Shown: one piece after another, positions 6,610 through 14,377 of the stretch
Position numbering within the stretch: the first letter of the stretch is position 1
Layout of the letters: every line of letters starts with the position of its first letter
Assembly (NCBI GenBank): GCA_036794585.1
Contig: DAIRGH010000039.1
Coordinates: 1 to 24,277 of the forward strand
Reading direction: 5' to 3'
DNA: 24,277 nucleotides
Origin: WHSW01 sp036794585
Lineage (GTDB): Bacteria; Actinomycetota; Thermoleophilia; Solirubrobacterales; 70-9
Notes under the pieces: model-generated
The model's database searches: none
Seen by the model: only the letters and a program-made list of their open reading frames with translations
What the model was told of the DNA's origin: nothing
Program-made: the position numbers and the translations under genes

Positions 6610-7076
6610 GGCGCGACGCAGACCGACAGCCCGTAGTCGGCCGCCAGGCGGTTGGCCTCGTCGAACAGGGCGCTGCCGCCCTTGAGGTTGATCTGGGTCG
6701 GATCGTCGGCGAGCCGCGCGACCGCTCCATCGGCCTCGTCGAGGACCGCGCCGAGCTCCCCGGCATCGGCGCCCGGGAGCTTGCGCAGGCTCGAGATCTC
6801 GTTCTCGTAGACGGGAACGATCCTGTCGGCGACGAACGTCTCCAGCTCGGCGTCGCTCGCCTGGTCGAAGTTGCCGTGATGGAACCTCGTCCGCGCCATG
6901 TCGATCGCGACCTTGGCCTGGCTGCAGATCGCGTCGGCGCGCGTGATCACCTCGGCGTTCGACGGCTCCTGTTGCTCGCTCACCGTCGGCTCACTCGCCG
7001 CCGGCTCGCTCTCGTCGTCGCCGCCGCAGCCGGCGACCGCCAGCACGGCGACGACGAAGGCCGCCGCAAACCTCAC
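6606..7076 (-). CDS. Small lipoprotein of unknown function
   Basis: This 156-aa protein begins with GTG at 7076, whose bases overlap the thiolase stop (GTGA). An upstream in-frame start at 7121 would lie inside the thiolase gene and is not needed. The N-terminus is a lipoprotein signal with lipobox LAVAGC, the lipidated cysteine being C17, followed by an Asp/Glu/Ser-rich linker. The mature part is helical, with two Cys (ICSQAK near residue 48, SVCVAP at the end) that could pair. It should sit on the outer face of the membrane. The layout of an N-terminal ADAICS helix and a C-terminal Cys recurs in actinobacterial lipoproteins. No enzyme motif is seen. Confidence 0.8.
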   Translation of the reverse strand: MRFAAAFVVAVLAVAGCGGDDESEPAASEPTVSEQQEPSNAEVITRADAICSQAKVAIDMARTRFHHGNFDQASDAELETFVADRIVPVYENEISSLRKLPGADAGELGAVLDEADGAVARLADDPTQINLKGGSALFDEANRLAADYGLSVCVAP

Positions 7077-8254
7077 ACGCGCTCGATCAGGGTTCCCGTG
7101 CCGAGGCCGCCGCCGCAGCACATGGTCACCAGGCCGGTCTCCTTGTCGGCGCGCTCCATCTCGTGCAGCAGCGTGGTGATCAGCCGGGCGCCGGTCGAGC
7201 CGAGCGGGTGGCCGAGCGCGATCGCGCCGCCGTTGACGTTGACCCGGTCCATGTCGGGCTCGATCTCGCGGCGCCAGGCGGCGACCACCGAGGCGAACGC
7301 CTCGTTGATCTCGATCAGGTCGATGTCTGAGATCTTCATCCCGTTGCGCTCGAGGAGCTTCTGCGTCGCCGGGATCGGGCCGGTGAGCATGATCACTGGG
7401 TCGACGCCGACCGTCGTCTGATCGACGATCCGCGCCCGCGGCTCGAGCCCGAGCTCATTCGCCTTCTCGCGGGTCATCAGCAACACCGCGGCGGCGCCGT
7501 CGGAGACCTGCGAGGAGTTGCCGGCGGTGATCTTGCCGTCCTCCTTGAACGCCGGCTTCAGCTCGGCGAGCTTCTCGAGGCTGGTGTCGGGTCGGATTCC
7601 CTGGTCGGTGGTGTAGGTGTCGCCGTTGACCTGGAAGGGCACCATCTCGCGATCGAAGCGACCCTCCTCGGTGGCCTTCGCGGCGAGCTGGTGCGAGCGC
7701 AGACCGATCTCGTCGAGCTCGGAGCGGGGGATCTCCCACTTGTCGGCGATCATCTCGGCCGAGATCCCCTGGGGGACGAGGTTGTAGCGCTCGAGTAGCG
7801 CCGGGGAGAAGGCGAAGCCGTGCTCCTTCTGGACCTCGAGCGAGTCGGCGAAGGAGATGTGGCCCATGTGCTCGACGCCGCCGCCGATGGCGACGTCATG
7901 GACGCCGGAGGCGATCAGCGCGGCGGCGAAGTTGACCGCCTGCTGGGCGGAGCCGCACTGGCGGTCGACCGTCGTCGCGGGCGTCTCGACTGGCAGCCCG
8001 GCCTCGAGCCAGGCGTTGCGGCCGATGTTGATCGCCTGCTCGCCGAACTGCTGCACGCAGCCGGCGACGACGTCCTCGACCTCCGCCGCGGGAATGCCGG
8101 CGCGGTCGATCAGCTCGGAGTAGGTCTTGGCGAGCAGGGTCGAGGCGTGAACGTCCTTGTAGTAGCCCTTCTCCCCGTGGCCGCGGCCGACCGGGGTCCG
8201 CACGCCCTCGACGATCACCACTTCGCGTCCTGAGAACTTCCCGTTGCCGGCCAT
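7073..8254 (-). CDS. Acetyl-CoA acetyltransferase / thiolase
   Basis: This 393-aa thiolase has the full active site: nucleophile C100 in DRQCGSAQQ, H349 in NGGAIALGHPLGSTG, and C379 in MCCGGGLGTG (an extra Cys follows at 380). It either cleaves 3-ketoacyl-CoA (last step of beta-oxidation) or condenses two acetyl-CoA; sequence alone does not separate these. ATG at 8254 has a strong GGAGG ribosome site (8264-8260, spacing 5). It heads an operon with the lipoprotein and the luciferase-like oxidoreductase. It is divergent from 3-hydroxyacyl-CoA dehydrogenase, with a palindromic operator between them that matches the one before the acyl-CoA dehydrogenase. That pattern favours a degradative role. 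Confidence 0.95.
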   Translation of the reverse strand: MAGNGKFSGREVVIVEGVRTPVGRGHGEKGYYKDVHASTLLAKTYSELIDRAGIPAAEVEDVVAGCVQQFGEQAINIGRNAWLEAGLPVETPATTVDRQCGSAQQAVNFAAALIASGVHDVAIGGGVEHMGHISFADSLEVQKEHGFAFSPALLERYNLVPQGISAEMIADKWEIPRSELDEIGLRSHQLAAKATEEGRFDREMVPFQVNGDTYTTDQGIRPDTSLEKLAELKPAFKEDGKITAGNSSQVSDGAAAVLLMTREKANELGLEPRARIVDQTTVGVDPVIMLTGPIPATQKLLERNGMKISDIDLIEINEAFASVVAAWRREIEPDMDRVNVNGGAIALGHPLGSTGARLITTLLHEMERADKETGLVTMCCGGGLGTGTLIERV

Positions 8255-8302
8255 GGTTTCCTCCGTAGTCAGTTTCTTGGTGCGACTGACTCGAAGCGTA
8301 CC

Positions 8303-8324
8303 CGATTGACTCGTGAGTCAACGC
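8303..8324. promoter_or_regulatory. Palindromic operator, copy 2 (thiolase / hydroxyacyl-CoA dehydrogenase intergenic)
   Basis: CGATTGACT (8303-8311), CGTG, then AGTCAA (8316-8321) aligns base for base with the operator at 3102-3123. The inner arms TTGACTC and GAGTCAA are a perfect 7-bp palindrome around GT. On the minus strand TTGACT (8321-8316) can serve as the thiolase -35. The site also lies about 35 bases upstream of the plus-strand start at 8360, so one repressor could control both directions. Confidence 0.7.
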
Positions 8325-8359
8325 ACCACCGGATGGCACCGTGATAGGAACCTCGGCCC

Positions 8360-9187
8360 ATGGGAGGACCGGCCGGATACGAGCGCCCGGCGATCGCCGG
8401 CAGCGGCACCATCGCCTGCGGGCTCGCCGCCTGCGCGACCCGGGTCGGCGAGGTGCAGCTGCTGGCGCGCAGCGACGCGTCGGCGTGGCGGGCCGAGGAG
8501 CAGGCACAGGGGGAGGCGCGCAAGGTCGAGGGGGGCGATCCCGGCAGGGTCAAGGTGACGACCGACCGGGCCGACATCGCCGATTGCGACCTGGTCGTCG
8601 AGGCGATCGTCGAAGACCCCGACGCCAAGGCCAAGCTGTTGACCGGCATCGCCGCCGGCTGCCCCGAGGCCGAGCTGGCGACGACCACCTCCTCGCTGGC
8701 GGTCGGCGAGCTGGCGGCGAGCAGCGGCGCTGAACAGCGCTTCTTCGGCCTGCACGTGTTCAACCCGGTGGCGAAGATGGAGCTGGTCGAGCTCTGCCTG
8801 CCCGACGGGTTGCGCGACGGCGTCTCCGAGCGCGCCCACGCGTGGTGTGCGGCGCTCGGCAAGACCGCGGTCGAGGTCCCCGACCAGCCTGGGTTCGTGG
8901 TCAACAGGCTGCTTTTCCCGTTGCTGTTCGAGGCGGTGCGGTTGATGGAGGCGACGAGCATGGACGCGGCCGCCGTCGACTCGTGCATGAGGCTCGGGGC
9001 CGGCCACCCAATGGGCCCGCTGAGCCTGCTCGACTTCGTCGGCCTCGACGTCGCCGCCGCGATCGGCGACTCCCTGCACGCCGACTCGGGCGAGGAGGCC
9101 CACCAGCCGCCGGAGCTGATCCGCAAGCTCGTCGCGCAGGGCAAGCTCGGCCGTAAGAGCGGCGCCGGGTTTTACGAGTACGAGTAG
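8360..9187 (+). CDS. 3-hydroxyacyl-CoA dehydrogenase
   Basis: This 275-aa NAD-dependent enzyme oxidises 3-hydroxyacyl-CoA, the third beta-oxidation step; homologues also act in butyryl-CoA metabolism. The N-terminal Rossmann motif GSGTIACGLA (14-23) has Ala where the third glycine of the usual GxGxxG stands. Next come VVEAIVED (79-86), the catalytic H132 in GLHVFNPVAKM and N182 in QPGFVVNRLLFP. The C-terminal dimerisation domain ends in the typical GRKSGAGFYEYE. The length is near the family norm of about 280, with a slightly trimmed nucleotide-binding half. There is no ribosome site before ATG 8360, and a TAGGAA box ends 9 bases upstream, so it may be leaderless. It is divergent from the thiolase and convergent with the 9195 gene, 7 bases apart. 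Confidence 0.93.
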   Translation: MGGPAGYERPAIAGSGTIACGLAACATRVGEVQLLARSDASAWRAEEQAQGEARKVEGGDPGRVKVTTDRADIADCDLVVEAIVEDPDAKAKLLTGIAAGCPEAELATTTSSLAVGELAASSGAEQRFFGLHVFNPVAKMELVELCLPDGLRDGVSERAHAWCAALGKTAVEVPDQPGFVVNRLLFPLLFEAVRLMEATSMDAAAVDSCMRLGAGHPMGPLSLLDFVGLDVAAAIGDSLHADSGEEAHQPPELIRKLVAQGKLGRKSGAGFYEYE

Positions 9188-9194
9188 CTCCCGC

Positions 9195-9470
9195 TCAGGC
9201 CGCCGTCTTGCGTCCCCGGTGGCGCTTCGGCGCCGGCGGCTCGGGGTGACGACCGCAGAGATCCCAGACGACCTCGGCCTCCGAGACGCCCTGGCGGCGG
9301 GCCTCGTCGATGACGCTCTCCCAGGGCAGCTGGGCGTCGGGCAGATCGTCCCAGCGGGCCAGCTCGAGCGCCTCCAGCGCTCCTCGCAGCGCCGGGCCAA
9401 GATGCTCCTCGGACCGCAGCATCGCCCTCAGGACCTCTAGCTGCTTGTCGGTGAGCCGCATGACCCACAT
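9195..9470 (-). CDS. Small acidic/basic protein of unknown function
   Basis: This 91-aa soluble protein has a helical N-terminus (LTDKQLEVLRAMLRSEE) and a clearly basic tail (KRHRGRKT). It has no signal peptide. Either M1 (9470) or M4 (9461) may be the start. A TAGCTT box (9487-9482, minus strand) ends 11 bases before the first ATG, and there is no ribosome site, so the upstream ATG with a near-leaderless transcript is preferred. I do not recognise a family. The basic tail would allow nucleic-acid contact, but nothing else supports that. Confidence 0.65.
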   Translation of the reverse strand: MWVMRLTDKQLEVLRAMLRSEEHLGPALRGALEALELARWDDLPDAQLPWESVIDEARRQGVSEAEVVWDLCGRHPEPPAPKRHRGRKTAA

Positions 9471-9527
9471 GGGATGCGCAGAAGCTAGGTGGTCACACGG
9501 ACGTAACCCAGAACGCCCGATTGGCGC

Positions 9528-10859
9528 TTACTGCGCGCTTTCCTCCGGGGGTGCAGGCGTCGGGAGCACGCGGTGCTCGGCCGTGACCGCGTGGATGCGC
9601 ACGGCGACGATGCGGTTGTCGCGCACCGACTCGACCCGCAGCTCGTAGCCGTCGGCCAACACCTTGTCGCCGCGCTTGGGCAGCCGTCCCAGCTCGGAGA
9701 AGACGTAGCCGCCGATCGAGTTGAACGCGTCGGAGGCGACCGGCAGGGCGATGCCGGCGTCATGGAGGTCGCCGAGCGGTACATGGCCGCGCACGTACCA
9801 GTCGCCGTCGGTGAGCCGCCGCAGCGAGGTCGCGCGGGCGTCGGTCTCGTCCTCGATCTCCCCCACCACCTCCTCCAGGATGTCCTCGATCGTGACGATC
9901 CCGACCGTGCGCCCGTACTCGTCGGAGACGATCCCGATCGAGGAGCGCTGGCGCTGAAGCTCGGCGAGCAGGTCGTCGAGCGGCTTGGTCTCGGGAAACA
10001 CCGGGACGCTGCGGATCGCCGGCTCCACCGAGGCATCCGGCCCGGTGTTGAGGTAGAGCCGGACGAGGCTGTTGTTGTGGACGATGCCGCGGACCTTGTC
10101 GGGGTTGTCGCCCTCGACGACGACGAGCCGGGTGTGTCCCGAGCTGACGCAGCGCCGCAGCGCCTCCTCGACGTTCTCGTCCGAGTTGACCGTGACCACG
10201 GCCGGGATCGGCGTCATCACCTCGCGCGCCTCCTGCTCGTGCAGGTGAAAGACCCCGCCGAGCATCACCGCCTCGCCGGGGTCGAGGCTGCCGCCCCTGG
10301 CCGAGGTCTGGATGATCTCCTTGAGGTCGGCCGAGGTGTGCTTCTCGCCGAGGTCGGTGGGATCGACGCCGAACAGGCGCACCATCCCGTTCGCCGCCTT
10401 GTTGAGCGCCCAGATGAACGGAGCGCTGACCGCGCTGAACACGTTCAGCGGGCGTGCGAGCGCCCGGGCGACCGGATCCGGGCGGGTGATCGCGAGCATC
10501 TTCGGCACCTGCTCGCCGACGGTGATGTGCAGGGCCGTCGCGATTGCAAAAGAGATCGCGAGCGCGACCGCGTGCGCGCCGCTACCGTCGCCGAACAAGG
10601 GCTCGATCAGGTCGGCGATCGCCGGCTCGCCCAGGAAGCCGATCCCGATCGAGGCGAGTGTGATCCCGAACTGGCACGACGCCAGCGACTCGTCGATCCG
10701 GTCGAGCTGCTCGAGTGCCTCCTCGGCGCCGGCCTCACCCTCCTTGGCCAGCGCCTCGATCCGGCCCTTGCGGGTCCGAACGAGGGCGAACTCGGCGGCG
10801 ACGAAGAGCCCGTTGAGGAGCACGAGCAAGACCAGCAGGACGAGGAAGAGTCCGGTCAC
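9528..10859 (-). CDS. CNNM/CBS-domain membrane protein (HlyC/CorC, UPF0053 type)
   Basis: This 443-aa protein has the standard three parts. The N-terminal CNNM transmembrane domain (about 1-185) has a hydrophobic start MTGLFLVLLVLLVLL and GEQVPK at 115-120. A pair of CBS domains follows (about 205-335, REVMTP at 212-217 and GIVTIEDILEEVVGEI in the second), then a C-terminal CorC_HlyC domain (about 350-430). The family is linked to magnesium/cobalt efflux or sodium-magnesium exchange; CBS pairs sense nucleotides. Old database names such as hemolysin are misleading. The GTG at 10859 lacks a clear ribosome site but places the first membrane helix at the very N-terminus. A possible -10 TACCTT lies about 70 bases upstream. 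Confidence 0.92.
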   Translation of the reverse strand: MTGLFLVLLVLLVLLNGLFVAAEFALVRTRKGRIEALAKEGEAGAEEALEQLDRIDESLASCQFGITLASIGIGFLGEPAIADLIEPLFGDGSGAHAVALAISFAIATALHITVGEQVPKMLAITRPDPVARALARPLNVFSAVSAPFIWALNKAANGMVRLFGVDPTDLGEKHTSADLKEIIQTSARGGSLDPGEAVMLGGVFHLHEQEAREVMTPIPAVVTVNSDENVEEALRRCVSSGHTRLVVVEGDNPDKVRGIVHNNSLVRLYLNTGPDASVEPAIRSVPVFPETKPLDDLLAELQRQRSSIGIVSDEYGRTVGIVTIEDILEEVVGEIEDETDARATSLRRLTDGDWYVRGHVPLGDLHDAGIALPVASDAFNSIGGYVFSELGRLPKRGDKVLADGYELRVESVRDNRIVAVRIHAVTAEHRVLPTPAPPEESAQ

Positions 10860-10883
10860 TGCTCAGGCGGGCGCTCGGGGGTG

Positions 10884-10941
10884 GGCCCGGTACTTCGGGG
10901 GAGATCGTCGTCCACGGGGACGGGCAGAAGGTACCAGGGCC
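10884..10941. other. Imperfect long inverted repeat between GMC and CNNM genes
   Basis: GGCCCGGTACTTC (10884-10896) can pair with GAAGGTACCAGGGCC (10927-10941) over 13 bp with two single-base bulges and a 30-base loop. It sits downstream of the GMC oxidoreductase stop and upstream of the CNNM start, so it may end the first transcript or shape the leader of the second. There is no T-run. Confidence 0.35.
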
Positions 10942-10960
10942 GACCGCCGTCCTTAAGGCT

Positions 10961-12634
10961 TCAGCGCTTGGGCTTCACCCGGGCACCGACGTGCACCCCG
11001 GGCGTCCGGTGCTTGAACCCGGGCGGCGGGGCCGGAAGCTCGAAGTCGGCGGCGCGGGCGACGAGCTTTGCCACGGCGCGCTCGCAGACCGCCGAGATCG
11101 ACAGCGACGGGTTGACCCCGAAGCTCGTCGGGATCAGCGAGGAGTCCATGCAGAAGAGGCCCTCGTAGCCGAACACCTCGCCGCCGTCGTCGGTGACGCC
11201 GAAGCCGATCTCGTCGGCCATCCGCGCGCCGCCGAGCGGATGGGAGGCGTAGACGCCGGGGGTCTCAGAGAGCTTAAGGAAGCGGCCGACGCTGCGGCGC
11301 TCGGCAATCTTCCTGATCGCGGCATCGGCCTCGGCGCGCACGCGCGCCGACTGCTCGGAGAGCGCATAGTTGAAGAGGCCGATGCCGACCGGGCCGCCGT
11401 TGGGCTGCACGTGGCCGTTGCCGTTCGGCGGCACGGCGAAGAAGCTGCCGTCCATGGTCTCCTCGACCATCGCGAGGATCTCGATGTGACGCCTCCAGCT
11501 CGAGATCGAGCGCTTCTTCTCACGCCCCCACCAGCTCGGCTCGGCGCCGCCGCCACGCCCGTCGTCATAGAGGAAGTTGGTGAGCTGGGAGAGCAGGATC
11601 TCCTGGAGCGTGAAGCGGGTGCCGTCGTGCGCGTTGCCCTTCTTGCCGACCCAGTGGTCGTAGCTCATCGTCGTGATCGGCTTGCCCTTGAAGAACTCGT
11701 CGAAGCCGCCGCGCAGCCCGAGCACGTCGCGCGCCTTGCGCGAGTCGACCTCGATCGCGGCGACGTGGTCGCCGTTGACGCCTAGGTGACGGCCCAGGTG
11801 CGGTGAGATCCCGGGCAGGTCGCCGTTGTCGCGCGACCGCATCAGGATCGGCGGCGTGCCGAGCGCGCCGGCGGCGAGGATCGCCACCTTGCACTCGATC
11901 TCGACTGGGTCGGTTCCGAGCTTCGTCGCCGGGTCGACCTTGGCGCCGCGGACGATCCACCTGTAGGGCTGCGCGCTCGACGGAGCGACCTCGTTGACCA
12001 TCACCAGCGGCCGGACCTCGACCCCGCGGCGCTCGGCCGAGGGCAGGTAGTTGGTGATCAGCGAGTTCTTGGCGCCGAAGATGCAGCCCGTGTAGCACCA
12101 CTTGGCGTCGACGCAGCGCTTGAAGTCGATCGCCACGGGGACCCGGTCGCAGGTGTGCCCGGCCTCGCGCAGCATCGCCGCCCAGACGCCGCCGGACTTC
12201 GAGACCTCCTTCCACGATGGCTGGCGCACCCGCAGCGCCGCCTCGGCGCGGGCGTAGTAGCGGTTCAGCTCCCTGCGGCTGATCGCCTGCGGCCACATCC
12301 GCCGGCGCGGGCCGTCGTCGGGGTGGGCGTCCATGCGCTCGAACGTCTCGGCGGGCGAGCGCAGCGAGGCGGCGAGGTAGAGGTTCGAGCCGCCGCCAAC
12401 GAGGTTGGCGGCGACGATCTGCGCTCCCTGGCCCTGGATCAGCTCATATGTGTCTGACAAGTGGTCGACGTCCATCGACTGGCGAAAGTCGGTGTGGCCC
12501 ATGCGCAGGCCGCGCTCGAGCACCAGCACGCTCGCGTCCTGCTTGGCGGCGCGATAGAGCTCGGCCAGCCGCCACGAGGCGATCGCGCCGCCGAAGCCGG
12601 AGCCGACGATGCAGACGTCGACGCGCTCGGCCAT
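10961..12634 (-). CDS. GMC-family FAD oxidoreductase (cholesterol oxidase / sugar dehydrogenase-like)
   Basis: This 557-aa flavoenzyme starts at ATG 12634, which overlaps the stop of the Tat-signal gene (TGATG). Longer in-frame readings upstream merely overlap that gene. The N-terminal FAD motif is VGSGFGGAIAS (10-20). A cysteine cluster C174/C180/C184 precedes IFGAKNSLITNYL, as in the CxxC...GC-x-x-GAKNS segment of cholesterol-oxidase-like GMC enzymes. The catalytic pair is H465 (YASHPLGGARM) and N508 (FGVNPSLSISA). There is no signal peptide, yet it is coupled to a partner with a twin-arginine signal. Co-export of the folded pair is likely, as for FAD-glucose and gluconate dehydrogenases (established for those families, inferred here). 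The substrate is likely an alcohol, sterol or sugar. Confidence 0.9.
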   Translation of the reverse strand: MAERVDVCIVGSGFGGAIASWRLAELYRAAKQDASVLVLERGLRMGHTDFRQSMDVDHLSDTYELIQGQGAQIVAANLVGGGSNLYLAASLRSPAETFERMDAHPDDGPRRRMWPQAISRRELNRYYARAEAALRVRQPSWKEVSKSGGVWAAMLREAGHTCDRVPVAIDFKRCVDAKWCYTGCIFGAKNSLITNYLPSAERRGVEVRPLVMVNEVAPSSAQPYRWIVRGAKVDPATKLGTDPVEIECKVAILAAGALGTPPILMRSRDNGDLPGISPHLGRHLGVNGDHVAAIEVDSRKARDVLGLRGGFDEFFKGKPITTMSYDHWVGKKGNAHDGTRFTLQEILLSQLTNFLYDDGRGGGAEPSWWGREKKRSISSWRRHIEILAMVEETMDGSFFAVPPNGNGHVQPNGGPVGIGLFNYALSEQSARVRAEADAAIRKIAERRSVGRFLKLSETPGVYASHPLGGARMADEIGFGVTDDGGEVFGYEGLFCMDSSLIPTSFGVNPSLSISAVCERAVAKLVARAADFELPAPPPGFKHRTPGVHVGARVKPKR

Positions 12635-13278
12635 CAGCGCAATGATCCGTTCTTGGTCCTGCCGCGGTTCAGGCGCCGGCGGTAGGAGAAGTCCTCGTAG
12701 CCGCGCGGCGCGGTCCCCGGGTGGCCCATCACCGCGTAGCCCGCAGCGGTCTTGGCGGTCGCGTTCTTGACATTGCCCGCAGCGCAGAAGGCGGTGAAGG
12801 GGATCGCCGCCGCCGCCTCCCAGACGGCCCGATCCGGGTTCGAGAACGCGAGGCCGGCGATGCAGACGCGCTCGCGCGCCTCGTAGTCGAGGTCGGTGAA
12901 AGCGCCGCCCTCGGCCAGCGCCCGGCTGGTGAGATCGGCGAGAAACGCCGGCTCGAGTGCGCTGAAGCCGATCCGCGTGTTGCGGGCCAGCGCAAGCGCG
13001 TCGGTGTAGACGGCTCCGTGCTCGGGATCGACCCCGGCGATCGCCTGCGGATGGATTGGGTTGCCGAGCTCGGTCTTCAGGTCGGCGACCGGCTTGCCTG
13101 GGACGATCGTGTCGAAGAACGCCTGCAGCAGCCCGTCGGCCAGCGCCGCCTGCGCCGTGGCGTTCTCCGGACTCGCCATCCGCGCGGCGACCGGAAGAGC
13201 GGCCGCGATCGTCGCTCCCAGGCCGAGCGCCCCCGCGCGCGAGATGAAGTCTCTTCTCGAGAGCTCGTCGGCGAGCAC
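12634..13278 (-). CDS. Twin-arginine signal protein, partner subunit of the GMC oxidoreductase
   Basis: This 214-aa protein starts with GTG at 13278, chosen because SRRDF (residues 7-11) and a hydrophobic Ala/Gly segment then form a normal Tat signal. A TACGTT -10 box also lies 7 bases upstream. A start at 13341 would add 21 unneeded residues and overlap the divergent gene. The mature part is helical, with segments such as LLQAFFDTIVPG, and resembles the small gamma subunit (gluconate 2-dehydrogenase subunit 3 type) that accompanies GMC dehydrogenases; the match is by layout and partial motifs. It overlaps the GMC start, so the two are made in equal ratio. No cytochrome subunit gene follows. 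Confidence 0.8.
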   Translation of the reverse strand: MLADELSRRDFISRAGALGLGATIAAALPVAARMASPENATAQAALADGLLQAFFDTIVPGKPVADLKTELGNPIHPQAIAGVDPEHGAVYTDALALARNTRIGFSALEPAFLADLTSRALAEGGAFTDLDYEARERVCIAGLAFSNPDRAVWEAAAAIPFTAFCAAGNVKNATAKTAAGYAVMGHPGTAPRGYEDFSYRRRLNRGRTKNGSLR

Positions 13279-13285
13279 AGTGCGC

Positions 13286-13323
13286 AACGTACCGGCGCCC
13301 GCTCGCAGGTGCGACGGTACGGT
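13286..13323. promoter_or_regulatory. Divergent pair of leaderless promoters
   Basis: The minus-strand -10 TACGTT (13291-13286) is 7 bases before GTG 13278. The plus-strand -10 TACGGT (13318-13323) is 7 bases before GTG 13331. Only 26 bases separate the two boxes, so the -35 regions overlap and the two genes should compete for polymerase or share a regulator. Neither gene has a ribosome site. Confidence 0.55.
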
Positions 13324-13330
13324 TGGCGCG

Positions 13331-14359
13331 GTGCTCCCCAAAGGCTTGATGTGCTGCGCGGTGGCCGTCGCCTGCCTGACGGCGCCAGCGACGGTGTCGG
13401 CGCAGCAGCCGTTCGCGCCCTACGACGGCAGCATCCCGTTCAACTGCGAGCTTCAGTATGTCGGCACCGGCACCGACTACCCCCACCCCGAGGCCGACCC
13501 CTTCTGTGTCGAGTTCGACAAGACGAACCAGAACGTCACCGACTTCGGGATCGTCGAGTTCACCGCCCAGGAGCCGGCGCGGGTTGCGGCGGCGGCGAGC
13601 AAGTGCTTCTACTTTCAGCGCGACCACTGGACCGGCTCGGTCGTGCAGGGCTCTGCGCCCGAGACCTGGCACTGGGACGGCGACTACTGGTTCGACCGTG
13701 CCCGCGGGGTCGGCGGGGTGAGCGTGAGGAACTTCAGGATCGGCGGCCAGCCACAGGACGCGAGCCCGTACGTGCCCGAGGCCTACAAGCCCTACTTCGC
13801 GGAAGGCGGCGGAGGCGGGGTGATGGTGCCGATGGACAGCGCGCCCAGCCCCGACTGCATCGACAAGGTCGACACGCCGGAGGAGCGCGACCAGATCTAC
13901 GCCAACCGCAGCTTCCATCCCGACTGCATCGATCCGGGCGGCAAGCTGCGCGGGGAGCGGGTCGGCAAGGTGAGTCTGGGGATGAGCCGAGACAAGGCGA
14001 GGCAGAAGCTCGGCCCGCCCCAGGACCACGGCCACGGGATCGACCAGTGGTGTCTGATCGGCAAGGGCGAGCTGCGGGTCGCCTACGACGGCAAGCGGGC
14101 GAATGCGATCCTCACCTCCGGACGCGGTCATTCGATCGACGGCGTCTCTCGCGGCGACCGGCTGCGCCGCGTGCATCGGCGACTCGACGTCGCCCACGAG
14201 AACCGCACCCTCGCGCACACGAAGGTTCTCTCGGTGGAATCGTCAGGACCCCGCGACGTCTGGGTCGGCGTGATCAACCGCCGAGTGCGCTGGTTACTGA
14301 TCTTCGAAGGACAGCTCGGCGGGGGCACGGCCCAGCGCTTGATCAGCGACGTCGCCTGA
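13331..14359 (+). CDS. Secreted protein of unknown function with C-terminal BamE-like repeat region
   Basis: This 342-aa protein has a signal peptide (residues 1-24, cleavage after TVSA). The mature N-terminal half is rich in aromatic and Cys residues (C39, C59, C92, C176, C199, C241), suggesting disulfides. The C-terminal part (about 205-342) shows VGKVSLGMSRDKARQKLGPP (211-230) and a related IDGVSRGDRLRRVHRRL (269-285). This is the pattern of the short BamE/SmpA-like unit in which a strand, GM and an amphipathic helix repeat. The GTG start is set by the signal peptide and by the -10 box; longer in-frame readings would run into the divergent gene. I cannot assign a function. The shared promoter region suggests a link with the GMC pair. 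Confidence 0.8.
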   Translation: MLPKGLMCCAVAVACLTAPATVSAQQPFAPYDGSIPFNCELQYVGTGTDYPHPEADPFCVEFDKTNQNVTDFGIVEFTAQEPARVAAAASKCFYFQRDHWTGSVVQGSAPETWHWDGDYWFDRARGVGGVSVRNFRIGGQPQDASPYVPEAYKPYFAEGGGGGVMVPMDSAPSPDCIDKVDTPEERDQIYANRSFHPDCIDPGGKLRGERVGKVSLGMSRDKARQKLGPPQDHGHGIDQWCLIGKGELRVAYDGKRANAILTSGRGHSIDGVSRGDRLRRVHRRLDVAHENRTLAHTKVLSVESSGPRDVWVGVINRRVRWLLIFEGQLGGGTAQRLISDVA

Positions 14360-14363
14360 GCGT

Positions 14364-14369
14364 TAACTT
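14364..14369 (+). promoter_or_regulatory. -10 box of a leaderless promoter for the decarboxylase operon
   Basis: TAACTT ends 8 bases before GTG 14378 and begins five bases after the stop of the previous gene. No ribosome site is present. It would let the decarboxylase operon be transcribed apart from the secreted-protein gene. Confidence 0.5.
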
Positions 14370-14377
14370 GGCCTGCG

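Noticed and set aside
9514..9526. CGCC-CGATT-GGCG hairpin after the CNNM gene
   Set aside because: The stem is only 4 bp. It is a possible weak terminator but below the standard used elsewhere.
13061..13330. Longer N-terminus for the secreted protein at 13331
   Set aside because: It would run antisense through the Tat-signal gene and bury the signal peptide. GTG 13331 has the -10 box.
12635..14218. N-terminal extension of the GMC oxidoreductase frame to about 1085 codons
   Set aside because: The extension has no domain sense and overlaps two real genes. The FAD motif begins right after ATG 12634, which overlaps the partner's stop.
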